64,000 bases of DNA. Origin: JACXVD01 sp020446665 (GTDB lineage Bacteria; Pseudomonadota; Alphaproteobacteria; Sphingomonadales; Sphingomonadaceae). Positions within the stretch are counted from its first letter, which is position 1, and every line of letters begins with the position of its first letter. This document shows, in pieces, positions 1 through 8,775 of the stretch. The stretch is taken from assembly GCA_041396905.1 (NCBI GenBank), contig JAWKXQ010000010.1, positions 1 to 64,000 on the forward strand. The letters run 5' to 3'. The notes below the pieces were generated by a model, which saw only the letters and a program-made list of their open reading frames with translations, was not told where the DNA came from and did not search any database. The translations under genes and the position numbers were made by a program.

Positions 1-576
1 ATTGAAGTGATCGTTCGCCAGATGCTGCAGAAGGTCGAGATCACCGATGGCGGCGACACCACGCTGCTGCCGGGCGAACAGGTCGATCGTGACGAAATGG
101 ACGAAGCCAACGCGAAGCTGGGCAAGAACAAGCAGCCGGCCACCGGCAACCCGGTTCTGCTCGGCATCACCAAGGCCAGCCTGCAGACCCGCAGCTTCAT
201 TTCGGCGGCATCCTTCCAGGAGACCACCCGCGTGCTCACGCAGGCTTCGGTGGAAGGCAAGAAGGATTCGCTGATCGGTCTGAAGGAAAATGTGATCGTG
301 GGCCGTCTCATCCCCGCCGGTACCGGCGCGGGCATGAACCGCATGCGCATCGCTGCCTCCAGCCGTGACGCGGCCCTGCGCGCCCAGTGGAAGAAGCAGC
401 AGGACGCTCTCGAAGCGGCCTCTGCCTCTGCCACTGCCGCTGCACCGGTTGCTGAGGTCGAAGAAGAAGCGGACGCCGTCCCGAGCGAAGAGGCAATGCG
501 CGCTGCCATGGGTGGCGGAGCCCCGGTTGCCGAAATGGATGCCCCCGCTGCGGACGATGCGGGCGAGGAAGAATAA
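1..576 (+). CDS. rpoC: DNA-directed RNA polymerase subunit beta' (3' end, partial)
   Basis: The reading frame is open from base 1, so the gene begins outside the window and only the last 191 residues are visible. The fragment carries the conserved RpoC C-terminal signature: SFISAASFQETTRVLT, then a DSLIGLKENVIVGRLIPAGT stretch, the part of beta' that packs against omega and the jaw. After about residue 135 it turns into an Ala/Glu/Asp-rich acidic tail ending in DAGEEE, common in alphaproteobacterial RpoC. It is the template-binding catalytic subunit of core RNA polymerase. A hairpin terminator follows the stop. Assignment is very secure. Confidence 0.97.
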   Translation: MEVIVRQMLQKVEITDGGDTTLLPGEQVDRDEMDEANAKLGKNKQPATGNPVLLGITKASLQTRSFISAASFQETTRVLTQASVEGKKDSLIGLKENVIVGRLIPAGTGAGMNRMRIAASSRDAALRAQWKKQQDALEAASASATAAAPVAEVEEEADAVPSEEAMRAAMGGGAPVAEMDAPAADDAGEEE

Positions 577-601
577 GCCTCGCCCGCAGCCCGCAAGGCT
601 G

Positions 602-648
602 AAAGAAAGCGCCCCGTCGGAGCTCACGCTCTGGCGGGGCTTTTCTTT
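602..648 (+). terminator. Intrinsic terminator after rpoC
   Basis: GCCCCG at 611-616 pairs with CGGGGC at 635-640; inside the loop GAGC and GCTC can also pair. The stem is preceded by AAAGAAA and followed by TTTTCTTT, giving a symmetric A-tract/stem/T-tract. It lies 26 bases after the rpoC stop and ends before the glutamyl-tRNA synthetase gene. Confidence 0.8.
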
Positions 649-675
649 GTCGCTAATGTCGGGCAGGTGCCGCCC

Positions 676-2022
676 ATGATCATCACCCGTTTTGCCCCTT
701 CGCCCACGGGCCGGCTGCATGTCGGCAATATCCGCACTGCGCTGCATAACTGGATGCTGGCGCGCAAATCTGGCGGGCGTTTCCTGCTGCGGATTGACGA
801 CACCGATGCAGAGCGCAGCCGGGAGGCCTATGTCACGGCGATCCGGGCCGATCTGGCGTGGCTGGGGATGGAGCCGGACGGGGAGGAGCGCCAGTCGGCA
901 CGGCTCGATCTCTATGATGCGGCGTTTGAGGCGCTAAAGGAAGCCGGGCGGGTCTATCCCTGTTATGAGACCGGGCAGGAACTGGAGCTCAAGCGCAAGA
1001 TCGCATTGGGGCGCGGTCTGCCGCCGATTTATGACCGTGCGGCCTTGTCGCTAAGCGAAGATGAGCGCGCAGCAAAGGAAGCGGAAGGCATTGCCCCGCA
1101 TTGGCGCTTCAGGCTCGACCATGACGAGATGATCCGTTGGGATGATGGTGTGCGGGGCCCACAGAAATTCGATCCCGCGACGCTGTCCGACCCGGTGATC
1201 CGGCGGGCCGATGGCAGCTGGCTCTACATGCTACCCAGCGCGGTGGACGATATGGATATGGGCATTACCCATGTCCTGCGCGGGGAAGATCACGTTTCCA
1301 ATACAGCTGTACAAATTCAGATGTTTACCGCACTTTATGCTGCGCAGCATAAGGGTGCAGCAAAACTGCCGGAACTGGCGCATACTGCGCTGCTGGTGGG
1401 CAAGGAAGGCAAGCTCTCCAAACGGCTGGGATCGCTGGGCTGCGATGCTTTTCGCGAACAGGGCGTAGAGCCCGAAGCGCTGGTGGCGATGCTGGCGCGG
1501 CTGGGCACATCGCTGCCGGTGGAGCCGATTGCGGATCGTGCCGCGTTGCTGGACACGTTCGACCTTTCCACCTTTGGCCGCGCGCCTGCCCGGTTTGACG
1601 ATGCAGAGCTGGAGCGGATCAACACCGCTATTGTGCACCAGCTGGATTTTGGGGCGGTGCAGAACCGCCTGCCAGAGGGAATGGACGAAGCTGGCTGGCA
1701 CGCCATCCGCCCCAATCTGACCCATGTCAGCGAAGCGGCAGAATGGTGGCGGCTGGTGACCGGCCCGATTGAGCAACCTGCATTTTCCGAGGAAGACCGC
1801 GCGTTCCTCGCTCAGGCGGCGCAGGCACTTAGCTGGAGCGATACGCCCTGGCAGGATCTGACCGCCGCGCTAAAAGACAGCACGGGGCGCAAGGGCAAGA
1901 CGCTGTTCCTCCCTTTGCGGCAGGCGCTGACCGGCCTGGACCATGGCCCGGATATGAAGGAGCTCCTGCCGCTGATCGGTGAGGACGAAGCGCGCAGGCG
2001 GCTGGCCCAATCTGCGGCCTGA
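676..2022 (+). CDS. gltX: Glutamyl-tRNA synthetase (GluRS)
   Basis: A 448-residue class I aminoacyl-tRNA synthetase that charges tRNA with glutamate in the cytoplasm. The N-terminus begins MIITRFAPSPTGRLHVGNIR, with HVGN (residues 15-18) as the HIGH motif. KLSKR at about 246-250 is the KMSKS-loop equivalent, and IDDTD near 40 contributes to the Glu/ATP pocket. I chose ATG 676 rather than the in-frame GTG at 667 because GGGCAGG sits at proper spacing upstream and the protein then starts like its family. Many alphaproteobacteria carry two GluRS paralogues, one favouring tRNA-Gln for the transamidation route. The short length and KLSKR form would suit the second type, but this is inference. Confidence 0.93.
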   Translation: MIITRFAPSPTGRLHVGNIRTALHNWMLARKSGGRFLLRIDDTDAERSREAYVTAIRADLAWLGMEPDGEERQSARLDLYDAAFEALKEAGRVYPCYETGQELELKRKIALGRGLPPIYDRAALSLSEDERAAKEAEGIAPHWRFRLDHDEMIRWDDGVRGPQKFDPATLSDPVIRRADGSWLYMLPSAVDDMDMGITHVLRGEDHVSNTAVQIQMFTALYAAQHKGAAKLPELAHTALLVGKEGKLSKRLGSLGCDAFREQGVEPEALVAMLARLGTSLPVEPIADRAALLDTFDLSTFGRAPARFDDAELERINTAIVHQLDFGAVQNRLPEGMDEAGWHAIRPNLTHVSEAAEWWRLVTGPIEQPAFSEEDRAFLAQAAQALSWSDTPWQDLTAALKDSTGRKGKTLFLPLRQALTGLDHGPDMKELLPLIGEDEARRRLAQSAA

Positions 2023-2035
2023 TGGGGAGGACAGA

Positions 2036-3329
2036 ATGACAGCACAGCTTGGATCACCGCTTGCACTGCCTTGTGGCGCGGTTCTGCCGAACCGGCTGGC
2101 CAAGGCAGCCATGACCGAAGGGATGGCAACCCCCGATGGCCGCCCAACACCAGAGCTGGACCGGCTCTATGGTATCTGGGCCGATGGCGGGGCGGGCATG
2201 TTGCTGTCTGGCAATATCATCATTGATCGCGATCATCTCGAACGGCCCGGCAATGTGATTATTGACCGCGAGCCGGATGAGGATATGCGCCACCGCCTGG
2301 CCAGATGGGCTGCGGCGGCCACCCGCGCGGGCAATCATTTCTGGGCTCAGATCAGCCATGGAGGCCGCCAGACGCAGAAGCTGGTCAATCCACATCCCAA
2401 ATCCTCTTCCGATGTAAAGCTGGCCCTGCCCGGCGGGCAGTTTGGCAAGCCAAGCCCGCTGACAAGGGAAGAGATTGCCGATCTGGTCCAGCGTTGGGCG
2501 ATTGCTGCGCGCCTGCCAGCAGGCGGGCTTTACCGGCGTGCAGGTGCATGGCGCGCATGGCTATCTGATCTCGCAATTCCTCTCGCCGCGGGTCAATTTG
2601 CGAACCGATGATTATGGCGGCAGTCTGGAGAACCGGGCGCGTTTCCTGCTGGAAATTGTCGCGGCCATTCGCGAAGCGGTGGGGCCGGGCTTTCCGATTT
2701 CCGTCAAGCTCAACAGCGCGGATTTCCAGAAGGGCGGCTTTGCCTTTGAAGACAGTCTGCAGGTGGTGAAATGGCTGGAGGATGCCTCGGTCGATCTGAT
2801 CGAGATTTCCGGCGGCACCTATGAACAGCCCAAACTGCTGGGCGCAGAGGGGCTGGAGCCGGAAGAGGCGCAGAATGTCGCCCCCTCCACGGCCGCGCGC
2901 GAGGCCTATTTCGTCGATTTCGCCAAGGCCATGCAGGCGCGGGTCTCCGTGCCGCTGATGGTCACTGGCGGTTTCCGCACGCGTGCGGCGATGGAGAAGG
3001 CGCTGGCTGATGGCGCGGCGGATGTGATCGGGCTGGGCCGCCCGCTATGCGTTGATACGGATGACCCCGCACAATTGCTGGCTGGCGCGGAGGAACTGCA
3101 CCGCTATGAAGACCGGCTCGATCTGCTGCCGCCCGCGCTGGGCTTTCTCAAGCGGTTCCAGATGATCAAGACCGTGAGCAGCTTTGCCGGGATTTACTGG
3201 TTCTATCAGCAGATCTGGCTGCTCGGGCATGAAGGGCGCACGGACCCGGAATTCTCTATCTTCAAGGCCTTCCGTCTGGTGGATGAACGCGGCAAGCAGA
3301 TCATGAAAGCGCGCCGCTCTGCAGAGTAA
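2036..3329 (+). pseudogene. NADH:flavin oxidoreductase, old yellow enzyme family (frameshifted)
   Basis: A GGGGAGG ribosome site precedes ATG 2036, 14 bases after gltX. The first part (about 158 codons) reads as an OYE-family FMN TIM barrel, including QISHGGRQTQK. The second part continues one frame away with GFTGVQVHGAHGYLISQFLS, RTDDYGGSLENR and late-barrel VTGGFRTRAAME and DVIGLGRP. The two halves abut at about 2508-2513, a GCGCGC run. Restoring one GC dinucleotide there gives the spacing expected in the family (IAARACQQAGF). As written the protein stops early at 2611. It is either a recent loss of function or a sequencing error; every other part looks intact, including the flavin-binding segments. 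Confidence 0.85.
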
Positions 3330-3345
3330 GGTCGGGGGCCTGACC

Positions 3346-4815
3346 CTAATTCCCGTGCTTCTCCAGCTCATCGCCGCTTAGCGTAACGACATGGAGCAGA
3401 TTGGTGCTGCCCGGTGTGCCAAAAGGCACGCCCGCCAGCGCGATCAGCTTGCTGCCGGCCTGGCCGAAACCGTGGCGCAGCGCCATGCGTTTGCCCTTGG
3501 CGATCATCTCTTCGAAGCTGCCAATATCGCGCGTCATCACCGAATGTGCGCCCCATAGCAAAGCCACCCGGCGGGCGGTCTTGAGCGATGGAGTGAGCAC
3601 CAGCACAGGCACGCTGGGCCGCTCACGCGAGACGCGCCGGGCGGTGCTGCCGGAGCCGGTAAACACTGTGATGGCCGCGATGGGCACAGTGTCGGCAATG
3701 GTCATGCAGCTATGCGCGAGTGCGTCAGCCGTGGTGGAATCGGGCGGCGTATCGAGAAAACGCACGCGCGCCTTGTAATCGTCATCCCGCTCCACTTGTG
3801 CGGCGATCCGGTCCATGATCCGCACCGCTTCCTCTGGCCAGTCGCCAGCGGCGGTTTCTGCGCTCAGCATCACCGCATCGGCCCCGTCATAAACAGCATT
3901 GGCGACGTCAGAGACTTCTGCGCGGGTCGGGGTCGGGGCTTCGATCATGCTTTCCAGCATTTGCGTGGCCACGATCACCGGCTTGCCCGCGCGGCGCGCC
4001 ATGTTGACGATGCGCTTTTGCAGCGGGGGCACTTCTTCCGGCTCCAGCTCCACACCCAGATCGCCGCGTGCCACCATCAGCGCATCACTCATATCGAGGA
4101 TTTCGTCGAGCTTGCGCACTGCCATGGGCTTTTCAATCTTGGCGCAGAGCGCGCCATAGCCGCCCATCAGCTTGCGCGCTTCAGCCAGATCTTCGGGGCG
4201 CTGGACAAAGCTGAGCCCGATCCAGTCCGCGCCTTGTTCGATAGCGAAGGCGAGATCCTTGCGGTCCTTTTCCGTCAGTGCGGGGATCGGCACTTCGGCA
4301 TCGGGGACATTCACACCCTTGCGGTCAGAGATCACGCCGCCAACCTCGGCCGAGCAGAGAATCTTGTCTTCATCCGCCTCGATCACGCGCAGCCGGATTT
4401 TGCCATCATTGATCAGCAGCCGCTGGCCTTTCTCCAGAATACCGAACAATTCGGGATGAGGCAGGCAAACGCGGGTCTCATCGCCCGGCGTCTCGTCGCG
4501 ATCGAGTGTGAAATGGCCCGAATGGCGGATCACCGCCTTGCCATCCTTGAACGTGCCGACGCGCAGTTTCGGCCCTTGCAGATCGGCGAGGATCGCGACC
4601 GGGCGGCGCAATTCCTGCTCCATCGCGCGGATTGCAGCGATCGTTTCAGCATGGGTGGCGTGATCGCCATGGCTCATATTCACGCGAAAGGCGTCAGCCC
4701 CGGCGCGGAACAGCTTGCGCAGCATTTCCGGAGATTTGCTGGCGGGGCCAACGGTTGCGAGGATCTTGACCTTGCGGGCGCGGGGGTCGAGCTTGGAATG
4801 ATCGCGTTTTGCCAT
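3346..4815 (-). CDS. pyk: Pyruvate kinase
   Basis: A 489-residue cytoplasmic enzyme converting phosphoenolpyruvate and ADP to pyruvate and ATP, the last step of lower glycolysis/Entner-Doudoroff. It shows the N-terminal KILATVGPAS and FRVNMSHGDH segments of the (beta/alpha)8 core, the active-site lysine segment CAKIEKP, and MVARGDLGVELE and the IVATQMLESMI signature. The C-terminal domain includes VFTGSGSTARRVSRERP. ATG 4815 is preferred over GTG 4821 because AGGCGG precedes it at good spacing. It converges on the frameshifted OYE gene; its stop lies within a short TTAGGGTCAGG motif discussed separately. Confidence 0.96.
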   Translation of the reverse strand: MAKRDHSKLDPRARKVKILATVGPASKSPEMLRKLFRAGADAFRVNMSHGDHATHAETIAAIRAMEQELRRPVAILADLQGPKLRVGTFKDGKAVIRHSGHFTLDRDETPGDETRVCLPHPELFGILEKGQRLLINDGKIRLRVIEADEDKILCSAEVGGVISDRKGVNVPDAEVPIPALTEKDRKDLAFAIEQGADWIGLSFVQRPEDLAEARKLMGGYGALCAKIEKPMAVRKLDEILDMSDALMVARGDLGVELEPEEVPPLQKRIVNMARRAGKPVIVATQMLESMIEAPTPTRAEVSDVANAVYDGADAVMLSAETAAGDWPEEAVRIMDRIAAQVERDDDYKARVRFLDTPPDSTTADALAHSCMTIADTVPIAAITVFTGSGSTARRVSRERPSVPVLVLTPSLKTARRVALLWGAHSVMTRDIGSFEEMIAKGKRMALRHGFGQAGSKLIALAGVPFGTPGSTNLLHVVTLSGDELEKHGN

Positions 4816-4875
4816 GGACACCGCCTATGGCAGTGAAGCATGACAAGGCAAGGACGTTTCAAAGGGAACCAGGTA

Positions 4876-5190
4876 ATGGATACGAATTCAGCCGATCCGC
4901 TTGACCAGCTGGACGATGCCGTGGCGGCGGCGGCCTTTCGCCGGCTGGTGCGCCATTTGCGCAAACGGCATGACGCGCAGAATATCGACCTGATGGGGCT
5001 ATCGGGCTTTTGCCGCAATTGCCTCGCCGACTGGATTCGTGATGCGGGCTATGCCGGCGACAAGGGCGAAGCGCGCGCAGTCATCCACGGCATGCCGATG
5101 GAGGAGTGGAAAGCGAAATTCCAATCTCCCGCCACAGAGGAGCAACTGGCGCGGATGGAAGCGAGCCTGAAGCTGAATGCGGATGGGTGA
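4876..5190 (+). CDS. DUF1244 family protein
   Basis: A 104-residue soluble protein matching the DUF1244 family common in alpha- and gammaproteobacteria. The characteristic core is AAFRRLVRHLRKRHDAQNID followed by LSGFCRNCLADW, with the paired cysteines of GFCRNC near residue 52, then a GMPMEEWKAKFQ segment. Function is unknown. ATG 4876 has AGG a few bases upstream and gives a family-like N-terminus; the earlier in-frame ATG 4840 would add 12 unsupported residues. It is divergent from pyk, and its end overlaps the start of the next gene by 14 bases, so the two are probably co-transcribed. Confidence 0.85.
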   Translation: MDTNSADPLDQLDDAVAAAAFRRLVRHLRKRHDAQNIDLMGLSGFCRNCLADWIRDAGYAGDKGEARAVIHGMPMEEWKAKFQSPATEEQLARMEASLKLNADG

Positions 5191-5539
5191 CGAACCGATA
5201 GCGGACATGCGCGAACCGAGCCTTTCCGACTGGAATTGGGCCGTGCTGATGTTGCAGCAGGCCATGCTGGGCGCGATCAGCGCGAATTTTCGCGTGGTTG
5301 AACTGGCATATGAAGGCGGTGGCTGGATCGTTCGCGTGACACTGGCTGAAGATGACCCTTCGGATCGCGAAGAGATCAAGGAAATCTGCGACAGCATGTG
5401 GGTCTATCTCGCCGATATCCGCGACCGGATTGATGCCTGCGCCTATACCGATGTGCGGGCAGATGTCCTCGTCTCGCATGCACCGCTCATTTTGGAGCCA
5501 CGCTCCGCGCCCCGCGTGGTTTTTCAGCGCAGAGAATGA
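5177..5539 (+). CDS. Conserved-looking small protein of unknown function
   Basis: A 120-residue acidic soluble protein with no signal peptide or membrane segment. I do not recognise a named family. Notable segments are DWNWAVLMLQQAMLGAISAN near the start, then alternating beta-like stretches (GGWIVRVTLAED), an acidic helix (DREEIKEICDSMWVYLADI) and a VVFQRRE end. The alpha/beta pattern and size resemble small immunity-type or regulatory folds, but nothing diagnostic is visible. It starts inside the DUF1244 gene (ATG 5177 or 5183), which implies translational coupling, and converges on the SH3 lipoprotein gene 13 bases beyond its stop. Confidence 0.7.
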   Translation: MRMGDEPIADMREPSLSDWNWAVLMLQQAMLGAISANFRVVELAYEGGGWIVRVTLAEDDPSDREEIKEICDSMWVYLADIRDRIDACAYTDVRADVLVSHAPLILEPRSAPRVVFQRRE

Positions 5540-5552
5540 TCCCGTCTGAGAC

Positions 5553-6221
5553 TTACAGCATGCTGATCCGCGAACGGTGCATATAGCCGCGCCGTCCGTC
5601 AGGCATTACCACTTCCCACCATTCGCCATCCTGCGGATAGGTCAGGAATTTCTCGCCCGCATTGATCCGCCCGATCACCTTGGCGCTGCTGTCCTTGCCC
5701 GCGCGGACATTGGTGTAGCCATCGGGATCGTTGATCATGGCGTAATTGTTGAAATAATCCGGGGCGGTGGAATCGCCCATTTGCCCGCTATCGGCAGGTT
5801 TGCGGGCAGCGCCAATCACTTCACCCGGCAAACGAATGCGCGAGCGGGCGATCCAGCCCTCGCTGCCATCGGCCAGTTTGACGCGCCACCATTTGCCGTC
5901 CTGCTGGTAAGTGCTGAAGGTCTGTCCGACCGCGACGCGCCCGACAATAGCCTTGTCCGTCGAAGGCCCGGCGCGGACATTGGTATAACCATCGGGGTCT
6001 TCCACCGTGGCGAGCAGATCATAGGCGGATTGCGCGGCTGGCGCGGGTGTCGGTATGGCATCAGGGGTAGCAGGCGATCCTGCCCCAAGCGCCGCCCCCG
6101 CACCGCCTTGCGCGTCTGGTGCAGGTGGAGGACTGTCCTCACCAGATCCCGAACAGGCCGCCAACACCATCGCCAATGGTATTGCGAGAGCGATCCGAGG
6201 GAGGAAATGAGTGTGGGGCAT
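5553..6221 (-). CDS. Lipoprotein with two bacterial SH3 domains
   Basis: A 222-residue predicted lipoprotein. A hydrophobic N-terminal signal ends at the lipobox LAAC (residues about 19-22), followed by a Ser/Pro/Ala-rich linker. Two SH3b repeats follow, each beginning DPDGYTNVRAG and ending in an ARSRIRL/HRSRISM type strand, one in the middle and one at the C-terminus. Such domains usually bind cell-wall peptides or mediate periplasmic interactions. ATG 6221 is preceded by AGGAGA; the longer reading from 6278 adds an unsupported N-terminus ahead of the signal peptide. It lies on the same strand downstream of the TIR/cyclase pair with a 75-base gap, so it could be read through from that pair. 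Confidence 0.82.
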   Translation of the reverse strand: MPHTHFLPRIALAIPLAMVLAACSGSGEDSPPPAPDAQGGAGAALGAGSPATPDAIPTPAPAAQSAYDLLATVEDPDGYTNVRAGPSTDKAIVGRVAVGQTFSTYQQDGKWWRVKLADGSEGWIARSRIRLPGEVIGAARKPADSGQMGDSTAPDYFNNYAMINDPDGYTNVRAGKDSSAKVIGRINAGEKFLTYPQDGEWWEVVMPDGRRGYMHRSRISML

Positions 6222-6296
6222 GGCCGGTTTCTCCTGTCTTTGCCTTTCCATGCTGCGGGTCAGCCCGGTCTGTTGCATTGATCCGGCGCAAAGCGG

Positions 6297-7436
6297 TCAG
6301 GATTCGTCCCGTTCCAGCCGGTACAGCTCGACCGCGCCGAAATTCTTGGCCAGTGCCATCTTCCCTTCAGGAATGAAGCGGCAATCCTGACATTTGTCGA
6401 TCAGCAGGGCGGCGGCAAAGCTTTCCGTGCAATAGACACCGCCGACCGGGGTGACCGGCTCTATCCGCGCGGCGCGGTTCACTTCGCCGCCATACCACAG
6501 GCGGTTGCCGGTGATGCGGTCGGTCCCCACCCAGATCGGCCCGTAATGCACGCCAATGCGCATACCGGAAATCTCGCCCGCCGGGGTCAGTTCGGGGGGC
6601 AGGCCTTGCAGCCGCGCCTGCAATTCCAGCGCCATGGTGGCGGCGAGTTTCGGCTCGTCAATGACGGCATAGATCGCATCGCCCCAGGTGTTGCGAAATT
6701 CCACATGGTCGCCAAATTCGTTGAGCACCTGCGCGATGCGGCCCATCACCTGATCCATGAACAGCGGCAATTCCCGCTCGCCCAGCCGGGAAAAGCCCTT
6801 GTAATCAGCAAACAGAATGGAACGGATTTCGCGCCTTGTGCCGTTGCCGATCACTTTTTTCGGCGGAAAGGTCAGGCTGCGCGGGACCGGGCCAGCCGGG
6901 ATGATTGCAGTCTCGCGGCCAATATCCTGCCACAGCCTGATATCGGCCACAGTCCCGGCAATGCCGGTGGTGGAATAGGATGCGAATTTGTCGGACACGA
7001 CCGCAATCTGCACTGCGCTCTCGCCCATGGCCTCTGCGCGCAAGGCGGCAAGGCCCATGGCGAGGCGCGTATTATAGGCGAACTGGTTGTCATCGCCGAC
7101 ATAGGCACCCGGCGTCGCGAAATGGACAGAGGCAGCCGCTTCCCGGCAAGCGTGATAGCGCGGCAGCCAGTCCGGGCCGCCGCACAGGACGGATTCGGCA
7201 ATGAAATCCTCTTCCGCAAAAGGCAGCACGACATTCAGCTCCGCCCCGCGCGTCAGCAGGGCCTCGGCGATCAATATGTCAGCCCCACAGGCCAGCGGAC
7301 CATAGGCGATCCTGGTGCCCAGCCGCTCAATCTCCGCTGCGATCCTTTCTGAAAGACCGGCCTCGGCATCGCTTCTCGCCTCGAACATATGGCCGCAATA
7401 AATGGCAATTCTGGCAGGGGCGGGTTGTCCCGTCAC
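6297..7436 (-). CDS. SLOG-like domain fused to a class III nucleotide cyclase
   Basis: A 379-residue soluble protein with two parts. Residues about 8-150 look like a Rossmann-type nucleotide-binding (SLOG/LOG-like) domain (YGPLACGADILIAEALLTRG, LNVVLPFAEEDF). Residues about 205-370 are a class III cyclase homology domain: SILFADYKGFS and NTWGDAIYAV carry the two metal-binding Asp, and GGEVNRAARIEPVT carries the transition-state Asn and Arg. The positions that normally hold adenine-selecting Lys and Asp read Asn (in NTWGD) and a Trp/Tyr segment, so the product may not be cAMP. The GTG start overlaps the upstream TIR gene stop as GTGA, indicating translational coupling. A signalling role with the TIR protein is inferred. 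Confidence 0.8.
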   Translation of the reverse strand: MTGQPAPARIAIYCGHMFEARSDAEAGLSERIAAEIERLGTRIAYGPLACGADILIAEALLTRGAELNVVLPFAEEDFIAESVLCGGPDWLPRYHACREAAASVHFATPGAYVGDDNQFAYNTRLAMGLAALRAEAMGESAVQIAVVSDKFASYSTTGIAGTVADIRLWQDIGRETAIIPAGPVPRSLTFPPKKVIGNGTRREIRSILFADYKGFSRLGERELPLFMDQVMGRIAQVLNEFGDHVEFRNTWGDAIYAVIDEPKLAATMALELQARLQGLPPELTPAGEISGMRIGVHYGPIWVGTDRITGNRLWYGGEVNRAARIEPVTPVGGVYCTESFAAALLIDKCQDCRFIPEGKMALAKNFGAVELYRLERDES

Positions 7437-8323
7437 AGACGATCCTCCGCCGCCTTGAGCAAGGCGACATTTTGCTGCTCGATATCGCTCAGTGTCACTT
7501 CGAAGCTGATCGGGCGATACCAGCTGAACCGTGCGAAATGGGCCTTCAGTTCCGGGCTGCGAAAGATGCGGCCATTGCGGGCGAAAATCTCGTTCCGGGC
7601 AAAGCGCAATTCGGTCTGGCTGAGCGCCGCGACTTCGGCCTGAGTGAGCAGGCGGGTGCTCGATTGCGGGAGGATTTCCACCGTTTCCGCCGGGATCACC
7701 AGCCCCGCATCAGCCGATGCAGCGGGCGCGCCAGCGCTGGCGAGCTGCTCTGCGGGAAGCTGTTTGCCAGAGCCCAGAATGAACCATCCGGCAGCGGCCA
7801 GTGCCAGCATGGCAATGGCAATCCCGGCAAAGAGCGGCGCCTGAGAGGGTTTCTGCGGAGCGGAGTGCGAGGCAGCCGGCGCCGCTGCGGGCGCAGGTGT
7901 GGCGCTGTGTGGGGCTGTTGCGTGTGCCGCTGTGCCTCCGCACAATTCCGCGAGGCTCACCTTCACCTTGCTCCAGCCCGGATGATCCGGCTCGCCCTGC
8001 CAGTCGGCAATATTGGCATATTGGATCTGGTTGAAGGGCAAAGGCGGCATCACATCGCCCAGCGCGGTCTGCACCAGCTTCTTCTGATTGCGCGCCATAT
8101 CGGCTTCTGCCCGCACCCATTCGCTCTTGGCCGCTTCCGGGGACCACACCACTATGGCAGCCTTTGCGGCGGCAATTTTATCCGTGATGACATCGCCATA
8201 GGAGAGATGCGGCGGCAATTCCTTGTCCCACCACACACTATAGCCTTCTGCCTCGATGGCGCGTGCCAATTGCGTGACCTTTTCCTGATCACGGCGCGAA
8301 TAGGATATGAAAACGTCGCTCAT
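7433..8323 (-). CDS. TIR domain - transmembrane - YARHG domain protein
   Basis: A 296-residue protein. Residues 2-115 form a TIR domain: DVFISYSRRD at the start, WWDKELPP in the middle, and SEWVRAE around 68-73, where the Glu fits the catalytic position of NAD-cleaving TIRs. An Ala/Pro/His-rich linker follows (about 130-162), then one hydrophobic helix (about 164-184). The C-terminal 70 residues match a YARHG domain (ELRFARNEIFARNGRIFRS, FSWYRP), expected on the outer side. The TIR would then sit in the cytoplasm with a periplasmic sensor. ATG 8323 has GGGGGAA upstream. It is the first gene of a coupled pair with the cyclase protein. Whether it hydrolyses NAD or only scaffolds is not visible. 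Confidence 0.83.
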   Translation of the reverse strand: MSDVFISYSRRDQEKVTQLARAIEAEGYSVWWDKELPPHLSYGDVITDKIAAAKAAIVVWSPEAAKSEWVRAEADMARNQKKLVQTALGDVMPPLPFNQIQYANIADWQGEPDHPGWSKVKVSLAELCGGTAAHATAPHSATPAPAAAPAASHSAPQKPSQAPLFAGIAIAMLALAAAGWFILGSGKQLPAEQLASAGAPAASADAGLVIPAETVEILPQSSTRLLTQAEVAALSQTELRFARNEIFARNGRIFRSPELKAHFARFSWYRPISFEVTLSDIEQQNVALLKAAEDRL

Positions 8324-8489
8324 CGCATTCCCCCGATGGCGCACTCTATCGCCTGCAGAGGCGCTTGCAAGCAGCGGAATCTGGAGCAGCAGGGGAAAAT
8401 CGGCAATGTGCGCCCTGCATCCCCTTCCACCAATCGCGCTGCCCCGCTAAGCGGCTGCCTCAACTGATTCACCAGATTGATGGAGCCCC

Positions 8490-8729
8490 ATGATGGCCGA
8501 AGCCACCGACGACCGCCTGCGCCTGCTGATCGAGCGCATTGAACGCCTCGAAGAAGAGAAAAAGGGCATCGCCGACGATATTCGCGATGTTTATGCAGAG
8601 GCCAAGGCTGTGGGCTATGACGCCAAGATCATGCGCCAGATCGTGCGTCTGCGGAAGATGGATGCCAATGACCGCGCGGAAATGGAAATGGTTCTCGATA
8701 CCTACAAGGCCGCGCTTGGCCTTGGCTGA
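8490..8729 (+). CDS. gapR: GapR family nucleoid-associated protein (DUF2312)
   Basis: A 79-residue charged helical protein that matches the GapR/DUF2312 family throughout: LRLLIERIERLEEEKKGIAD, then IRDVYAEAKAVGYDAKIMRQ and VRLRKMD. In Caulobacter GapR is an essential DNA-binding protein that encircles AT-rich overtwisted DNA ahead of forks and RNA polymerase and aids type II topoisomerases. Length and sequence are typical. Two adjacent ATG codons (8490, 8493) are possible starts, with GGAG upstream. It is divergent from the TIR gene across 166 bases and converges on the CPBP protease gene. Confidence 0.93.
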   Translation: MMAEATDDRLRLLIERIERLEEEKKGIADDIRDVYAEAKAVGYDAKIMRQIVRLRKMDANDRAEMEMVLDTYKAALGLG

Positions 8730-8751
8730 TAGTCGCGATGGGTGCAAATGC

Positions 8752-8775
8752 GGCGGGGCTAAGTCAGGCCCCGCC
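8752..8775. terminator. Bidirectional hairpin between gapR and the CPBP protease gene
   Basis: GGCGGGGC at 8752-8759 pairs with GCCCCGCC at 8768-8775, an 8-bp GC stem with an 8-base loop. It sits between converging genes, and the stop codon of the minus-strand CPBP gene (8764-8766) lies in the loop. There is no strong T-tract, so efficiency is uncertain. Confidence 0.55.
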
